Shown piece after piece: positions 8,145 through 16,657 of a stretch of 64,000 nucleotides of DNA (its first letter is position 1; each line of letters opens with the position of its first letter). The notes under the pieces were generated by a model. That model worked only from the letters and a program-made list of their open reading frames with translations. It was not told the DNA's origin and ran no database searches. Origin of the DNA: Alphaproteobacteria bacterium (GTDB lineage: Bacteria > Pseudomonadota > Alphaproteobacteria > Reyranellales > Reyranellaceae); the NCBI GenBank assembly GCA_017307275.1, contig JAFKFK010000027.1:27350-91349 (forward strand), written 5' to 3'. The position numbers were made by a program, and so were the translations under genes.

Positions 8145-9982
8145 CAACTCTTCTTGCCGGAGCCCTTGCCGCCCTTCTTGTTGCCGTTGGCATTGGCGTT
8201 AGCCACCGGCGCCGGCGTGGCCGCGACCGGCGCCTTGCCGCCGCCGATCGGCGTGCCGTGGCGGCGCATGATCATGTACTGCTGGGCGATCGACAGGATG
8301 TTGCTCCACGCCCAGTAGATCACCAGGCCGGCCGAGAACGGCGCCAGCATGAAGGTGAACAGGATCGGCAGGAACTGGAACACGCGCGCCTGCACCGGAT
8401 CGGTCGGCTGCGGGTTCAGCTTCTGCTGCAGATACATCGTGACGCCCATGATGATGGGCCACAGGCCGATGTTGAAGAAGTGCAGGAAGTCCGGCACGTG
8501 CCACGAGAAGAGCCCGAAGCCGGTCAGGATGGTGAGCGGATCGGGCGCCGCCAGGTCCTTGATCCAGCCGTAGAACGGCTGATGGCGCATCTCGATGGTG
8601 GTGTAGAGCACCTTATAGAGCGCGAAGAACACCGGGATCTGCACCAGGATCGGCAAGCAGCCCGCCGCAGGATTCACCTTCTCGCGGCGATAGAGCTGCA
8701 TCAGTTCCTGGTTCATGCGCTGGCGGTCCTCGCCGTAGCGCTCCTTGAGCTTCTCCATCTCGGGCTGCAGCTTCTTCATCTTGCTCATCGCCGCATAGGA
8801 CTTGTTGGCCAGCGGGAAGAACACAAGCTTGACGATGACGGTCAGCACCAGGATCGACAGACCGAAGTTGCCGAGCTGCACATAGAGCCACTCGAGCAGC
8901 CAGAACAGCGGCTTGGTGAAGAACCAGAACCAGCCCCAATCGATCGTGAGATCGAACTTCTCGATGCCGTACTTCTTTTCGTAGTCGTCGATCACGCGCA
9001 CGATCTTCGCGCCGGCATAGAGGCGGGAGTCCGTCGTCACGGTCGCGCCCGGCGCGGCGGCAATTCCGGCACCGACATAGTCGATCTGGTATTTGAGGTC
9101 CGCGCCCGCGCCGGTCTGCTTGATCGAGGCATCGAGCTTGGACTTCTGGTCGGGCACCAGCGTCGCCATCCAGTATTTGTCGGTGATGCCGAGCCAGCCG
9201 CCCGTCGTGGCGATCTTCTGCTGCTTGTTGCCCTTGAAGTCGGAGTAGCTGAACTCCTTCAGCGCGCCGTTGAACACGCCGTAAGGACCTTCGTGCAGGA
9301 TGTACATGCCCTCGGCAGGCGGCTCGCCGTAGCGCACGACGAGGCTCCACGGGAACAAGGTCACCGGCTTGTCGGTCTTGTTCTCGAAGCTCTGCTGCAC
9401 GTCGAACATGAAGAATTCGTCGATCGACACGGTGAGGCCGAAGATCAGGCCCTGGCCGTTGTCCCAGGTGAGCTTCGCCGGCTTGCCGGGCGCTACCGTC
9501 TGGTTGTCCGTCGTCCAGAGCGAATCGGGACCCGGCACCTTGATCGCGGGATCCGACGAGGACCAACCGAACTCGGCGTAGTAGGGGTGGGCGCTGCCGA
9601 CCGGTGAGAGGACCGGAACGGGCGGGCTCTTGGGATCGATGGTCTCGCGATACTTCACGAGCCGCACGTCGTCGATGCGCGCGCCCTTGAGCGAGATCGA
9701 GCCGACCAGCTCGGCGGTGTTGAACGTGACGCGCGGGCTCTGGGCCAGCGCCTCGCTGCGGCCGACTACCGGCTGCTGCGCGGGACCTGCTCCCGGACCG
9801 GGCTGCGTACCCGGTGCGCCGGGTGCACCCGACTGGCCGGCTGGCGCCTGCGGAGCGCCGGGCTGGGTCGTCGCTTGTTGGGTGCCGTTGACCGGCGGCT
9901 TTGCCGGCGGGAAGGCCGCCTGCCAGCCCACGATGATCAGCACCGAGAGGACGATGGCGACGATGAAATTCTTCTGATCCAT
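8144..9982 (-). CDS. yidC: Membrane protein insertase YidC
   Basis: 612-residue insertase that places proteins into the inner membrane, alone or with SecYEG. The N-terminal membrane anchor (IVAIVLSVLIIVGWQAAF) is followed by a Pro/Gly/Ala/Gln-rich linker (about residues 25-75), a large periplasmic P1 domain up to about residue 360, and the conserved C-terminal core with five membrane segments, including NPAAGCLPILVQIPVFFALY. The C-terminus is Lys/Gly-rich, as expected for ribosome contact. It lies between yidD and engB in the classic order. Confidence 0.96.
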   Translation of the reverse strand: MDQKNFIVAIVLSVLIIVGWQAAFPPAKPPVNGTQQATTQPGAPQAPAGQSGAPGAPGTQPGPGAGPAQQPVVGRSEALAQSPRVTFNTAELVGSISLKGARIDDVRLVKYRETIDPKSPPVPVLSPVGSAHPYYAEFGWSSSDPAIKVPGPDSLWTTDNQTVAPGKPAKLTWDNGQGLIFGLTVSIDEFFMFDVQQSFENKTDKPVTLFPWSLVVRYGEPPAEGMYILHEGPYGVFNGALKEFSYSDFKGNKQQKIATTGGWLGITDKYWMATLVPDQKSKLDASIKQTGAGADLKYQIDYVGAGIAAAPGATVTTDSRLYAGAKIVRVIDDYEKKYGIEKFDLTIDWGWFWFFTKPLFWLLEWLYVQLGNFGLSILVLTVIVKLVFFPLANKSYAAMSKMKKLQPEMEKLKERYGEDRQRMNQELMQLYRREKVNPAAGCLPILVQIPVFFALYKVLYTTIEMRHQPFYGWIKDLAAPDPLTILTGFGLFSWHVPDFLHFFNIGLWPIIMGVTMYLQQKLNPQPTDPVQARVFQFLPILFTFMLAPFSAGLVIYWAWSNILSIAQQYMIMRRHGTPIGGGKAPVAATPAPVANANANGNKKGGKGSGKKS

Positions 9983-10018
9983 TTCAGACGATCTTTCTCA
10001 GGCGATCTTTCCGGGCGC

Positions 10019-10291
10019 TCAGGAGCGCTCAGCGGGTTGGCAGGAAAGGGTTTGGTGCGGACGCCGTGCAGCAGCGGCCGGTGGAACGGGATCCCAGCCG
10101 CCGGCGCCCCAGGGGCCACAGCGGCAGAGACGATGCGCGGCGAGCCAGCTTCCCCGCAACGCGCCATGCGTCGCCACCGCCCCAGCCGCATAGGCCGAGC
10201 AGGACGGCTCGTAGCGGCAGGCGCCGACGAAGAAGTAGGCGAGCGTGAGCTGATAGAAGCGGATCGCGCCACGCAGGACGAAGGACATCAT
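10019..10291 (-). CDS. yidD: Membrane protein insertion efficiency factor YidD
   Basis: 90-residue YidD family protein that assists YidC-dependent insertion. Recognisable motifs are the amphipathic N-terminus (LRGAIRFYQLTLAYF), CRYEPSCSAYA and the RLCRCGPWGAGGWDPVP block. Two adjacent ATGs (10291 and 10288) could start it. It lies between rnpA and yidC, the conserved position, about 36 bases upstream of yidC. Confidence 0.93.
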   Translation of the reverse strand: MMSFVLRGAIRFYQLTLAYFFVGACRYEPSCSAYAAGAVATHGALRGSWLAAHRLCRCGPWGAGGWDPVPPAAAARRPHQTLSCQPAERS

Positions 10292-10343
10292 GCGGCCCGG
10301 AAACTGGCGACTTAACCGCGCGGGCGCAAGCAGTCCGTGCAGG

Positions 10344-10709
10344 TCATGGCGTCGCGACGAGCTGCGCCTTGAGACGCTTCAGCGCCTCTCGCAGCTCTCC
10401 GCGCATTGCAGCGAAGTCGCGGACGAGGGCGCCCTGTCGGCCGACCAGCACATAGTCGAGGTCCGGCCGCGCCTCGGCGGGGATCACCAAGCGGGCAATT
10501 TCGCGCAAACGCCGGCGTACGCGGTTACGGACCACGGCATTGCCGACCTTGCGGGTTACGGTGAAACCTACCCGGATATCGGGCAGGGCGATTTCGGCAG
10601 GAACGGGGGCCACCTGGAGTACGAATCCAGGCATGGCACAGCGGCGTCCGGCCTGGACGCGCAGAAAATCGCGACGATTCGGCAAACGCCCGAGGCGCGC
10701 CGCAGCCAA
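10344..10709 (-). CDS. rnpA: Ribonuclease P protein component
   Basis: About 121 residues if the TTG at 10709 is used; no ATG is available near the conserved N-terminus (LGRLPNRRDFLRV), so a TTG start is likely, and a second TTG eight codons later is an alternative. The RNR signature region VGNAVVRNRVRRRLRE that binds the RNase P RNA is clear. The product is the protein subunit of RNase P, which trims tRNA 5' ends. It starts 6 bases after the rpmH stop, the usual arrangement. Confidence 0.93.
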   Translation of the reverse strand: MAAARLGRLPNRRDFLRVQAGRRCAMPGFVLQVAPVPAEIALPDIRVGFTVTRKVGNAVVRNRVRRRLREIARLVIPAEARPDLDYVLVGRQGALVRDFAAMRGELREALKRLKAQLVATP

Positions 10710-10715
10710 AAGAGG

Positions 10716-10850
10716 CTAGGCCGACAGACGCTTGCGGCCCGACCGGCGGCGGTTGGCGATGACCTTGCGGCCACCCACCGTCGCCATGCGGGACCGGAAG
10801 CCATGCCGGCGCTTGCGCACCAGCTTGCTCGGCTGATAGGTGCGTTTCAT
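10716..10850 (-). CDS. rpmH: 50S ribosomal protein L34
   Basis: 44-residue, highly basic ribosomal protein L34. It begins [20 protein letters not shown] and ends [12 protein letters not shown], the conserved family pattern. A strong AAAGGAG ribosome site lies just before the ATG. It heads the rpmH-rnpA-yidD-yidC-engB operon and has its own near-consensus promoter about 64 bases upstream. Confidence 0.97.
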   Translation of the reverse strand: MKRTYQPSKLVRKRRHGFRSRMATVGGRKVIANRRRSGRKRLSA

Positions 10851-10873
10851 GACGCAACTCCTTTAAATACAAC

Positions 10874-10896
10874 GCCCCCGCGCGGTGCGCAGGGGC
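10874..10896 (-). promoter_or_regulatory. Leader hairpin in rpmH mRNA
   Basis: GCCCCTGCGC and GCGCGGGGGC on the minus strand pair over 10 positions (one G-U) around an ACC loop, between the predicted transcription start and the rpmH ribosome site. It could affect rpmH translation or message stability; no function is shown by the sequence itself. Confidence 0.4.
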
Positions 10897-10913
10897 AAAT
10901 TCCGTGGCCGAGC

Positions 10914-10942
10914 GTAATAAGCATGAGACGGCGGCGAGTCAA
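10914..10942 (-). promoter_or_regulatory. Housekeeping sigma promoter of the rpmH operon
   Basis: On the minus strand, TTGACT (10942-10937) is followed after exactly 17 bases by TATTAC (10919-10914), a very good sigma-70-type promoter. The expected transcription start is near 10907, giving a leader of about 57 bases before the rpmH ATG. The -35 element lies about 19 bases from the ATG of the divergent glutathione S-transferase gene. Confidence 0.75.
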
Positions 10943-10960
10943 CGAGGCCTAAGATGGCCC

Positions 10961-11608
10961 ATGACACTCTTCCTGCACGGCTACCACTTCAGTGTTTACA
11001 CGAGAATCGCCCGTCTGGCCCTGGCCGAGAAGGCCGTGACCTACGAAAGGGTCGAGGTGAACCCCTTCGCGGCGGACTGTCCACCCGACTATCTGGCGCT
11101 TCACCCGTTCCGACGGGTCCCGACCCTCGTCCATGACGGTTTCGCACTCTACGAAACCGGCGCCATCACCCGCTACGTCGACCGGGCCTTCGCCGGGCCT
11201 GCCCTCCGGCCGGCCTCCCCGCGGGCCCTTGCCCGCATGGACCAGATCATTGGCATCGTCGATTCCTATGCCTATTGGCCCCTGGTCCGGCAGGTCTTCG
11301 TGCACGACGTCTTTCGTCCCCACACCGGCGGCGAGGTCGACCTGGTAGAGCGAGACAAGGGTCTGGACGCTGCCGCTCGTGTCCTGATGGCGCTCGATAC
11401 CCTGGCCTCCGACGATGCCTATCTTTGCGGGCCCGAGGTCTCGCTGGCCGATTTCCACCTCGGCGCCATGGTCGCCTACTTCGCCCTGTCACCGCGCGGT
11501 AACGCCCTACTCGCCAAGCATCGGCGGCTCGCCGCATGGTGGACGCGCTTCAGCGGACGCCCCAGCCTCGCCGCGACCGCCCCGGGCCTGCCGGTAACCC
11601 AGCCGTGA
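10961..11608 (+). CDS. Glutathione S-transferase family protein
   Basis: 215-residue cytosolic glutathione S-transferase-like protein. The N-terminal thioredoxin-like domain shows the HPFRRVPTLVHDG cis-proline segment and the E-T (ALYETGAITRYVD) glutathione-gamma-glutamyl contact; the rest is the all-helical domain with LADFHLGAM. The ATG at 10961 begins the usual first strand (MTLFLHGYHFSVY). It is divergent from rpmH, and the two share a short promoter region. Substrate unknown. Confidence 0.88.
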   Translation: MTLFLHGYHFSVYTRIARLALAEKAVTYERVEVNPFAADCPPDYLALHPFRRVPTLVHDGFALYETGAITRYVDRAFAGPALRPASPRALARMDQIIGIVDSYAYWPLVRQVFVHDVFRPHTGGEVDLVERDKGLDAAARVLMALDTLASDDAYLCGPEVSLADFHLGAMVAYFALSPRGNALLAKHRRLAAWWTRFSGRPSLAATAPGLPVTQP

Positions 11609-11673
11609 CAGCATGTGCTTTGAGGTCCGGTGCGCACAGGTGATTATCGGGGCGAGGCGATGCGACAGGCCAG

Positions 11674-12384
11674 ATGACCCCGTTGATGCTCCGCCGGCTG
11701 CTTCCCGTGGCGATTCTCCTGGGTGGCTTGGCGGTGTTCCTGCTGCTCGGTCTCGAGCGCTACTTTTCCTACGACCTGCTGTATCGCCATCAGGCGACAC
11801 TGACCAAGTGGGTCGCGAAGCACGCCTTTATCTCGGCGGCGGCGTTCATCCTGGCCTATGCCACCGTCGTCGCCTTCTCGCTGCCGATCGCCATAGTCGT
11901 CACGCCAGTGGCGGGCTTCCTGTTCGGGACCTGGATGGGTGCCGGTCTTTCAGTAATCGGCGCGACGCTGGGCTCGATCGCCGTCTTCCTCGCGGCCCGC
12001 ACCGCCTTCCGCGATCTCTTCCGCGCCCGCGCCGGCGCCGCGCTGGCGCGGCTGGAAGCAGGCTTCCAACGCGACGATTTCAGCTACCTCCTGTTCCTGC
12101 GACTGGTGCCGGTCTTTCCCTTCTGGTTGATCAACATCGTGCCGGCGCTGCTGGGCATGCGGCTCGGCCGCTATGTGCTCGCGACCATGATCGGCATCGT
12201 GCCGGCGGCAATCGTCTATGCGAGCGTCGGCGCCGGCCTCGGCATATTGATCGAACGCGGCGAGCGGCCCAATCTCGGGATCATCTTCGAGTGGCGCATC
12301 TTGCTGCCGCTTCTGGGACTGGCGGCCCTGTCGTTGCTTCCGGTCGTCTATGCCCGCCTGCGCAAGCCCAACGCCACACTCTGA
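11674..12384 (+). CDS. TVP38/TMEM64 family membrane protein
   Basis: 236-residue integral membrane protein of the DedA-related TVP38/TMEM64 (SNARE-associated/VTT) family. About six hydrophobic segments are visible, with the family core around residues 70-180: PVAGFLFGTWMGAGLS, ATLGSIAVFLAAR, and FLRLVPVFPFWLINIVPALLG. These proteins are linked to lipid scrambling or transport; the bacterial role is unclear. Its TGA is followed one base later by the flavoprotein gene, so they form an operon, an association that recurs in many genomes, sometimes as gene fusions. Confidence 0.88.
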   Translation: MTPLMLRRLLPVAILLGGLAVFLLLGLERYFSYDLLYRHQATLTKWVAKHAFISAAAFILAYATVVAFSLPIAIVVTPVAGFLFGTWMGAGLSVIGATLGSIAVFLAARTAFRDLFRARAGAALARLEAGFQRDDFSYLLFLRLVPVFPFWLINIVPALLGMRLGRYVLATMIGIVPAAIVYASVGAGLGILIERGERPNLGIIFEWRILLPLLGLAALSLLPVVYARLRKPNATL

Positions 12385-12385
12385 C

Positions 12386-13810
12386 ATGAGCCAACGCCTC
12401 ACTCCCGATGTCTGCGTGATCGGCGGCGGTTCGGCTGGCCTGGTCGTCGCTGCCGGTGCCGCACAACTGGGCCTCGACGTCGTGCTGATCGAGCGCGCCT
12501 TGATGGGCGGCGATTGCCTGAATTTCGGCTGTGTGCCCTCCAAGGCGCTGATCGCGGCGGCGAAGGCAGCACAGGCTCAACGCAGCGGCAGCGCCTTCGG
12601 CATTGCTCCGGTCGAGCCGCGGATCGATTTCGCGCGCGTGATGGATCATGTGACCCAAACCATCGCCGCCATCGCCCCTAACGATTCAGTGGAGCGTTTC
12701 GAGAAGCTCGGCGTGCGGGTTCTCAAGGAAGAGGCACGCTTCATTCGCCGCACCGAGATGCAGGCCGGTCCACATCGCATCGCAAGCAAACGCATTGTGC
12801 TCGCGACCGGCTCTCGCGCCGCCCTGCCGCCGATCCCGGGCCTCGCCGACACGCCGCACTTCACCAACGAGACGATCTTCGCCAACCGCACCTTGCCTGC
12901 ACATCTCCTGATCATCGGCGGCGGCCCCATCGGCATCGAGATGGCACAGGTGTTCCGGCGTCTGGGATCCCAGGTTACGGTGCTGGAGGCAGCGACATTC
13001 CTGCCCAAGGACGATCCGGAACTCGCCGCCGTCGTCGTTGCACGGCTGCGCGAAGAAGGCGTCGATCTGCGCAGTGGCGTGAAGATCGACCGCGTCGAAT
13101 GCTCGACCGACGGCGGTGTCGCCGTCCTTGCCGACGGCACGCGGCTCACTGGAACACATCTCCTGGTCGCCGCCGGTCGCACGCCCGTGACCGAAGGGCT
13201 CGATCTCGACAAGGCCGGCGTCGCCCACACAAAGAAGGGCATCGCCGTCGATGCGTCCCTGCGCACGTCCAACCGCAACGTCTGGGCGATCGGCGATTGC
13301 AACGGGCTCTACCCTTTCACGCATATGGCCGGCTACGAAGCCTCGCTGTTCATCCGCGGCGCGCTGTTTCGAGCGCCGGCAAAGCTCGATGCGGCTATCG
13401 TGCCTTGGGCGACCTACAGCGATCCGGAGTTGGCGCAGGTTGGCGTCGGCGAACACGAAGCGCGACAGAAGTACGGTGATGGCATCAAGGTGCTGCGCTG
13501 GAAATTCGCCGAGAATGATCGGGCGCAGACCGAGCGCGCGACCGACGGCCTCGTGAAGGTGACTACCGATCCGCGCGGCCGCATCCTGGGCGCCGCCATC
13601 GTGGGACCGCAGGCTGGCGAACTGATCCAGCCCTGGTGCCTCGCCCTCTCGAGGCGGCTCAAGATTTCAGCCCTGGCGAGCTTCGTACCGCCCTATCCGA
13701 CGCTCGGCGAAGCCAGCAAGCGCGCCGCCGGCAGTTACTTCACTGAAACGCTGTTCGGCCCGCGCACCCGCGGCCTTGTCCGCTTCCTGGCACGACTGCC
13801 GGTCTGGTAG
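12386..13810 (+). CDS. FAD-dependent pyridine nucleotide-disulfide oxidoreductase (mercuric reductase-like)
   Basis: 474-residue flavoprotein of the lipoamide dehydrogenase/mercuric reductase family. FAD-binding GGGSAG is at residues 13-18, the redox-active pair is Cys44/Cys49 (GGDCLNFGCVPSK), a second Rossmann motif GGGPIG binds NAD(P)H, and the second FAD contact is WAIGDCN. The C-terminal dimerisation domain starts near AIVPWATYSDPE. It lacks an N-terminal heavy-metal-associated domain and a C-terminal vicinal Cys pair, so true Hg(II) reduction is unlikely. It is coupled to the TVP38-like gene one base upstream. Electron acceptor unknown. Confidence 0.88.
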   Translation: MSQRLTPDVCVIGGGSAGLVVAAGAAQLGLDVVLIERALMGGDCLNFGCVPSKALIAAAKAAQAQRSGSAFGIAPVEPRIDFARVMDHVTQTIAAIAPNDSVERFEKLGVRVLKEEARFIRRTEMQAGPHRIASKRIVLATGSRAALPPIPGLADTPHFTNETIFANRTLPAHLLIIGGGPIGIEMAQVFRRLGSQVTVLEAATFLPKDDPELAAVVVARLREEGVDLRSGVKIDRVECSTDGGVAVLADGTRLTGTHLLVAAGRTPVTEGLDLDKAGVAHTKKGIAVDASLRTSNRNVWAIGDCNGLYPFTHMAGYEASLFIRGALFRAPAKLDAAIVPWATYSDPELAQVGVGEHEARQKYGDGIKVLRWKFAENDRAQTERATDGLVKVTTDPRGRILGAAIVGPQAGELIQPWCLALSRRLKISALASFVPPYPTLGEASKRAAGSYFTETLFGPRTRGLVRFLARLPVW

Positions 13811-13860
13811 ACCTGTCCGACGGATACTCGTCGAAGGTATACGCCCAGAAGGAGTGCGCC

Positions 13861-15111
13861 ATGTCCCGGCCGCGCATCGTTATCGTCGGCGCAGGCTTCG
13901 GCGGGTTGAATGCCGCACACGCACTCGGCGGCGTGGACGCCGACGTCACCGTCATTGACCGGCGTAACTATCATCTCTTCCAGCCACTGCTCTACCAGGT
14001 CGCCACGGCCGGCCTTTCACCGGCGCAGATTGCCTCGCCGATCCGCGCCATCCTGCGCCGCGCGCCCAATGTGCGCGTCGTCCTCGGCCGGGTTTCCGGC
14101 GTCGACAAGCAACGCCACGTGGTCAAGCTGGACGACCACGAGATCGAATACGACTACCTCGTGCTGGCGACGGGATCGCGGCATGCCTATTTCGGCCACG
14201 ACGAATGGGAGCACGTGGCGCCGGGCCTCAAGAAGATCGACGACGCCACCAGCCTTCGCCGCCGTATCCTGAGTGCCTTCGAACACGCCGAGTCGATGGC
14301 TCCTGCCGAAGACAGGCAACGTTTCCTCACCTTCGTGGTGATCGGGGGCGGTCCGACCGGCGTCGAAATGGCTGGAGCCATCGCCGAACTGGCACACGTG
14401 GCGCTGCGACACGACTTTCGCACCATTGATCCGCGCGAAGCGCGCATCGTTCTCGTAGAGGCAGGGCCACGTATCCTGCCGGCCTTTCCTCCCTCTCTCA
14501 GCGAGGCAGCCCGGAAGTCGCTCGAGCGGCTTCATGTCGAGGTCCGCCTCGGTACGCCTGTTTCCAATTGCGACGAGAGCGGCGTCACGATTGGTGACGA
14601 ACATCTTGCCGCCTCGACCATCGTATGGGCCGCCGGCGTCGCCGCCTCGTCGGCATCGCGATGGCTCGGCACGGAAACAGATCGCGTTGGCCGCGTGGTT
14701 GTCGGCACCGATCTTACGGTGCCGGATCACCCCGAGATCTTCGTAATCGGCGACACGGCCCACGCGCTCGGCCGGAACGGCAAGCCCTTGCCGGGCCTGG
14801 CACCTGTCGCCAAGCAGCAGGGCGCCTATGTGGCCAAGGTGCTCCGTGCCCGCCTGTCGGGTAAACCGGCGCCACCTCCTTTCCGTTATCGGGATTGGGG
14901 AACAATGGCCACGATCGGCCGCCGGGCGGCTGTCGCCGATTTCGGCTGGTTGCGCATTCGAGGCACGCTCGCCTGGCTGCTGTGGGGCCTCGTCCACGTC
15001 TCGTTCCTGATCGGCTTCAGGAACCGGCTGGTCGTGATGCTTGAATGGATCTGGTCCTACCTGACCTTCCAGTCTGGTGCCCGGCTGATCACCGGACCGG
15101 AATCCCACTAG
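13861..15111 (+). CDS. Type II NADH:quinone oxidoreductase-like FAD protein
   Basis: 416-residue two-dinucleotide-fold flavoprotein of the Ndh family. Early GAGFGG (10-15), the NYHLFQPLLYQVATA segment, GGGPTGVE for NADH, and the AAGV/GDTAHA FAD loop are all present. The C-terminal part (DWGTMATIGRRAAVADF, then a hydrophobic W-rich stretch with LLWGLVHVSFLIGFRNR) is the membrane-binding region of NDH-2. It transfers electrons from NADH to quinone without proton pumping. An AGAAGGAG ribosome site precedes the ATG, and the gene follows the mercuric reductase-like gene by 50 bases in the same direction. Confidence 0.9.
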   Translation: MSRPRIVIVGAGFGGLNAAHALGGVDADVTVIDRRNYHLFQPLLYQVATAGLSPAQIASPIRAILRRAPNVRVVLGRVSGVDKQRHVVKLDDHEIEYDYLVLATGSRHAYFGHDEWEHVAPGLKKIDDATSLRRRILSAFEHAESMAPAEDRQRFLTFVVIGGGPTGVEMAGAIAELAHVALRHDFRTIDPREARIVLVEAGPRILPAFPPSLSEAARKSLERLHVEVRLGTPVSNCDESGVTIGDEHLAASTIVWAAGVAASSASRWLGTETDRVGRVVVGTDLTVPDHPEIFVIGDTAHALGRNGKPLPGLAPVAKQQGAYVAKVLRARLSGKPAPPPFRYRDWGTMATIGRRAAVADFGWLRIRGTLAWLLWGLVHVSFLIGFRNRLVVMLEWIWSYLTFQSGARLITGPESH

Positions 15112-15232
15112 ACGTATTCACATGGTATCGGCAGGCATTCACAAAGAAGTGCCGTTGAAAGTCGTCTGATTTCGGCGCCATTGCCGGAGGCCCGCTAGGC
15201 CAGATGCGGCGACTTGGCTAGACTCCGCCTCG

Positions 15233-16657
15233 ATGACCGCCGACGTCACCGCACCGGCCCAATCTGCACGTCCCGCCCGCCGCAACTTGGCCTTTGGCCT
15301 GTCGTGGCGAATCCTCGGGCTGGTCGTGGCTGCCGTCATGGCCGCCGAGGTCGCGATCTTCCTGCCGTCGATTGCCCGCTTCCGGCTGGTCTATCTCGAA
15401 CAGCTCATCGAGAGCGGTGCGCTGGCAGCGCTCTCGCTCGACGCCACCCCCGACAACATGATCAACGAGAACCTGAAGCGCACCTTGCTCGACCATGCGC
15501 GCGTCGATGCGGTGGCGCTGGTCGAACCCAATCGGCCCAAACGGGCGCTGATGAATGTCGAGCCGCGGCCGGAGATGCCGGGATTCAAGCTCAAGGACCG
15601 CGACGCGCTTGGCCTCATCTGGGACGCACTTTCGGCCATGTCGCACGACGGCTCACGCTACATAAGAGTCGTCGGCGGCTCGATGCGTTTGCCGAAGGCC
15701 AAGGTCTGGATCGTGGTCGACGAAATGCCGATGCGTGCCGCGATGTACGATTACGCCGGTCGCATTCTCCTTTTGTCGATCATCGTCGCCCTGTCGACGG
15801 CGGCACTGCTCTATCTGGCGCTGCGCTGGATGGTGATCAAACCCCTGCAAGGTCTTTCCGCCGACATGACGGCCTTCCGCCGCGCGCCGGAAGATATCGG
15901 CACCGAGCGGCCACCGACCCAGCGCAACGACGAGATCGGCGTGGTCGATCGCGAGTTCCAGAACCTGCAACGCGAACTACGCACCTCGCTGCGCCAGAAA
16001 TCGCGCCTCGCCGAAGTTGGCGCCGCCACCAACAAGATCAATCACGATCTGCGCAACATGCTGTCGACGGCACGCCTGCTGTCGGACCGGCTCGCACGCA
16101 GCGACGACGAGCGCACGCGCTCGCTCGCCCCCACCATCCTCAACACGATTGACCGCGCGGCACGGCTCGCCAGCGACGCCATCGAATACGTGCGTGAACA
16201 GCCGACCCCCAAGCTTGCCGACGTCGATCTCGCCGATCTGGTCGACGAGGTCGGTGTCGTGCTGCAGGAACAAGGGGAGGATCGTGATCCCAACGTGCTG
16301 CGCACCTGGCTGAACGAAGTCGGCAGTGAGCGGGTAAAGGCCGATCGCGACCTTCTCTATCGCGTATTCCTCAATCTCGGCCGCAACGCCTTCGAATGTG
16401 GCGCCACCTCGGCCACCGTACGGTGCCGGCCCAATGGCGGCTTCCTGATGATCGACGTCGTCGACAATGGACCCGGTGTGTCACCGGCCGTCGCCAGTCA
16501 ACTTTTCCGTCCCTTCACTACGGGCGGTCGCGCAGGCGGCGCCGGCCTTGGCCTCGCAATCGCACGCGATCTCGTCCGCCTCCACGGCGGCGACATCACC
16601 CTGGCAGAGTCGAGCAATCAGGGCACGACCTTCTGCTTCACCTTGCCTCTCAGCTAA
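15233..16657 (+). CDS. Sensor histidine kinase (orphan)
   Basis: 474-residue membrane histidine kinase. A basic N-terminus and a membrane segment (about 28-50) lead into a periplasmic sensor of about 130 residues, a second membrane segment (about 175-198) and a HAMP-like linker. The phosphoacceptor is probably His271 in KINHDLRNML, followed by an ATPase domain with NLGRNAFE (N-box), DNGPGV (G1) and GGAGLGLAIARD (G2). No response regulator lies next to it. Its TAA overlaps the stop of the convergent DUF1499 gene by four bases (CTAA). Signal unknown. Confidence 0.9.
   Translation: MTADVTAPAQSARPARRNLAFGLSWRILGLVVAAVMAAEVAIFLPSIARFRLVYLEQLIESGALAALSLDATPDNMINENLKRTLLDHARVDAVALVEPNRPKRALMNVEPRPEMPGFKLKDRDALGLIWDALSAMSHDGSRYIRVVGGSMRLPKAKVWIVVDEMPMRAAMYDYAGRILLLSIIVALSTAALLYLALRWMVIKPLQGLSADMTAFRRAPEDIGTERPPTQRNDEIGVVDREFQNLQRELRTSLRQKSRLAEVGAATNKINHDLRNMLSTARLLSDRLARSDDERTRSLAPTILNTIDRAARLASDAIEYVREQPTPKLADVDLADLVDEVGVVLQEQGEDRDPNVLRTWLNEVGSERVKADRDLLYRVFLNLGRNAFECGATSATVRCRPNGGFLMIDVVDNGPGVSPAVASQLFRPFTTGGRAGGAGLGLAIARDLVRLHGGDITLAESSNQGTTFCFTLPLS

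Noticed and set aside
12386..13810. Annotation as a true mercuric reductase
   Set aside because: No heavy-metal-associated domain, no C-terminal Cys pair, and no mer operon genes nearby.
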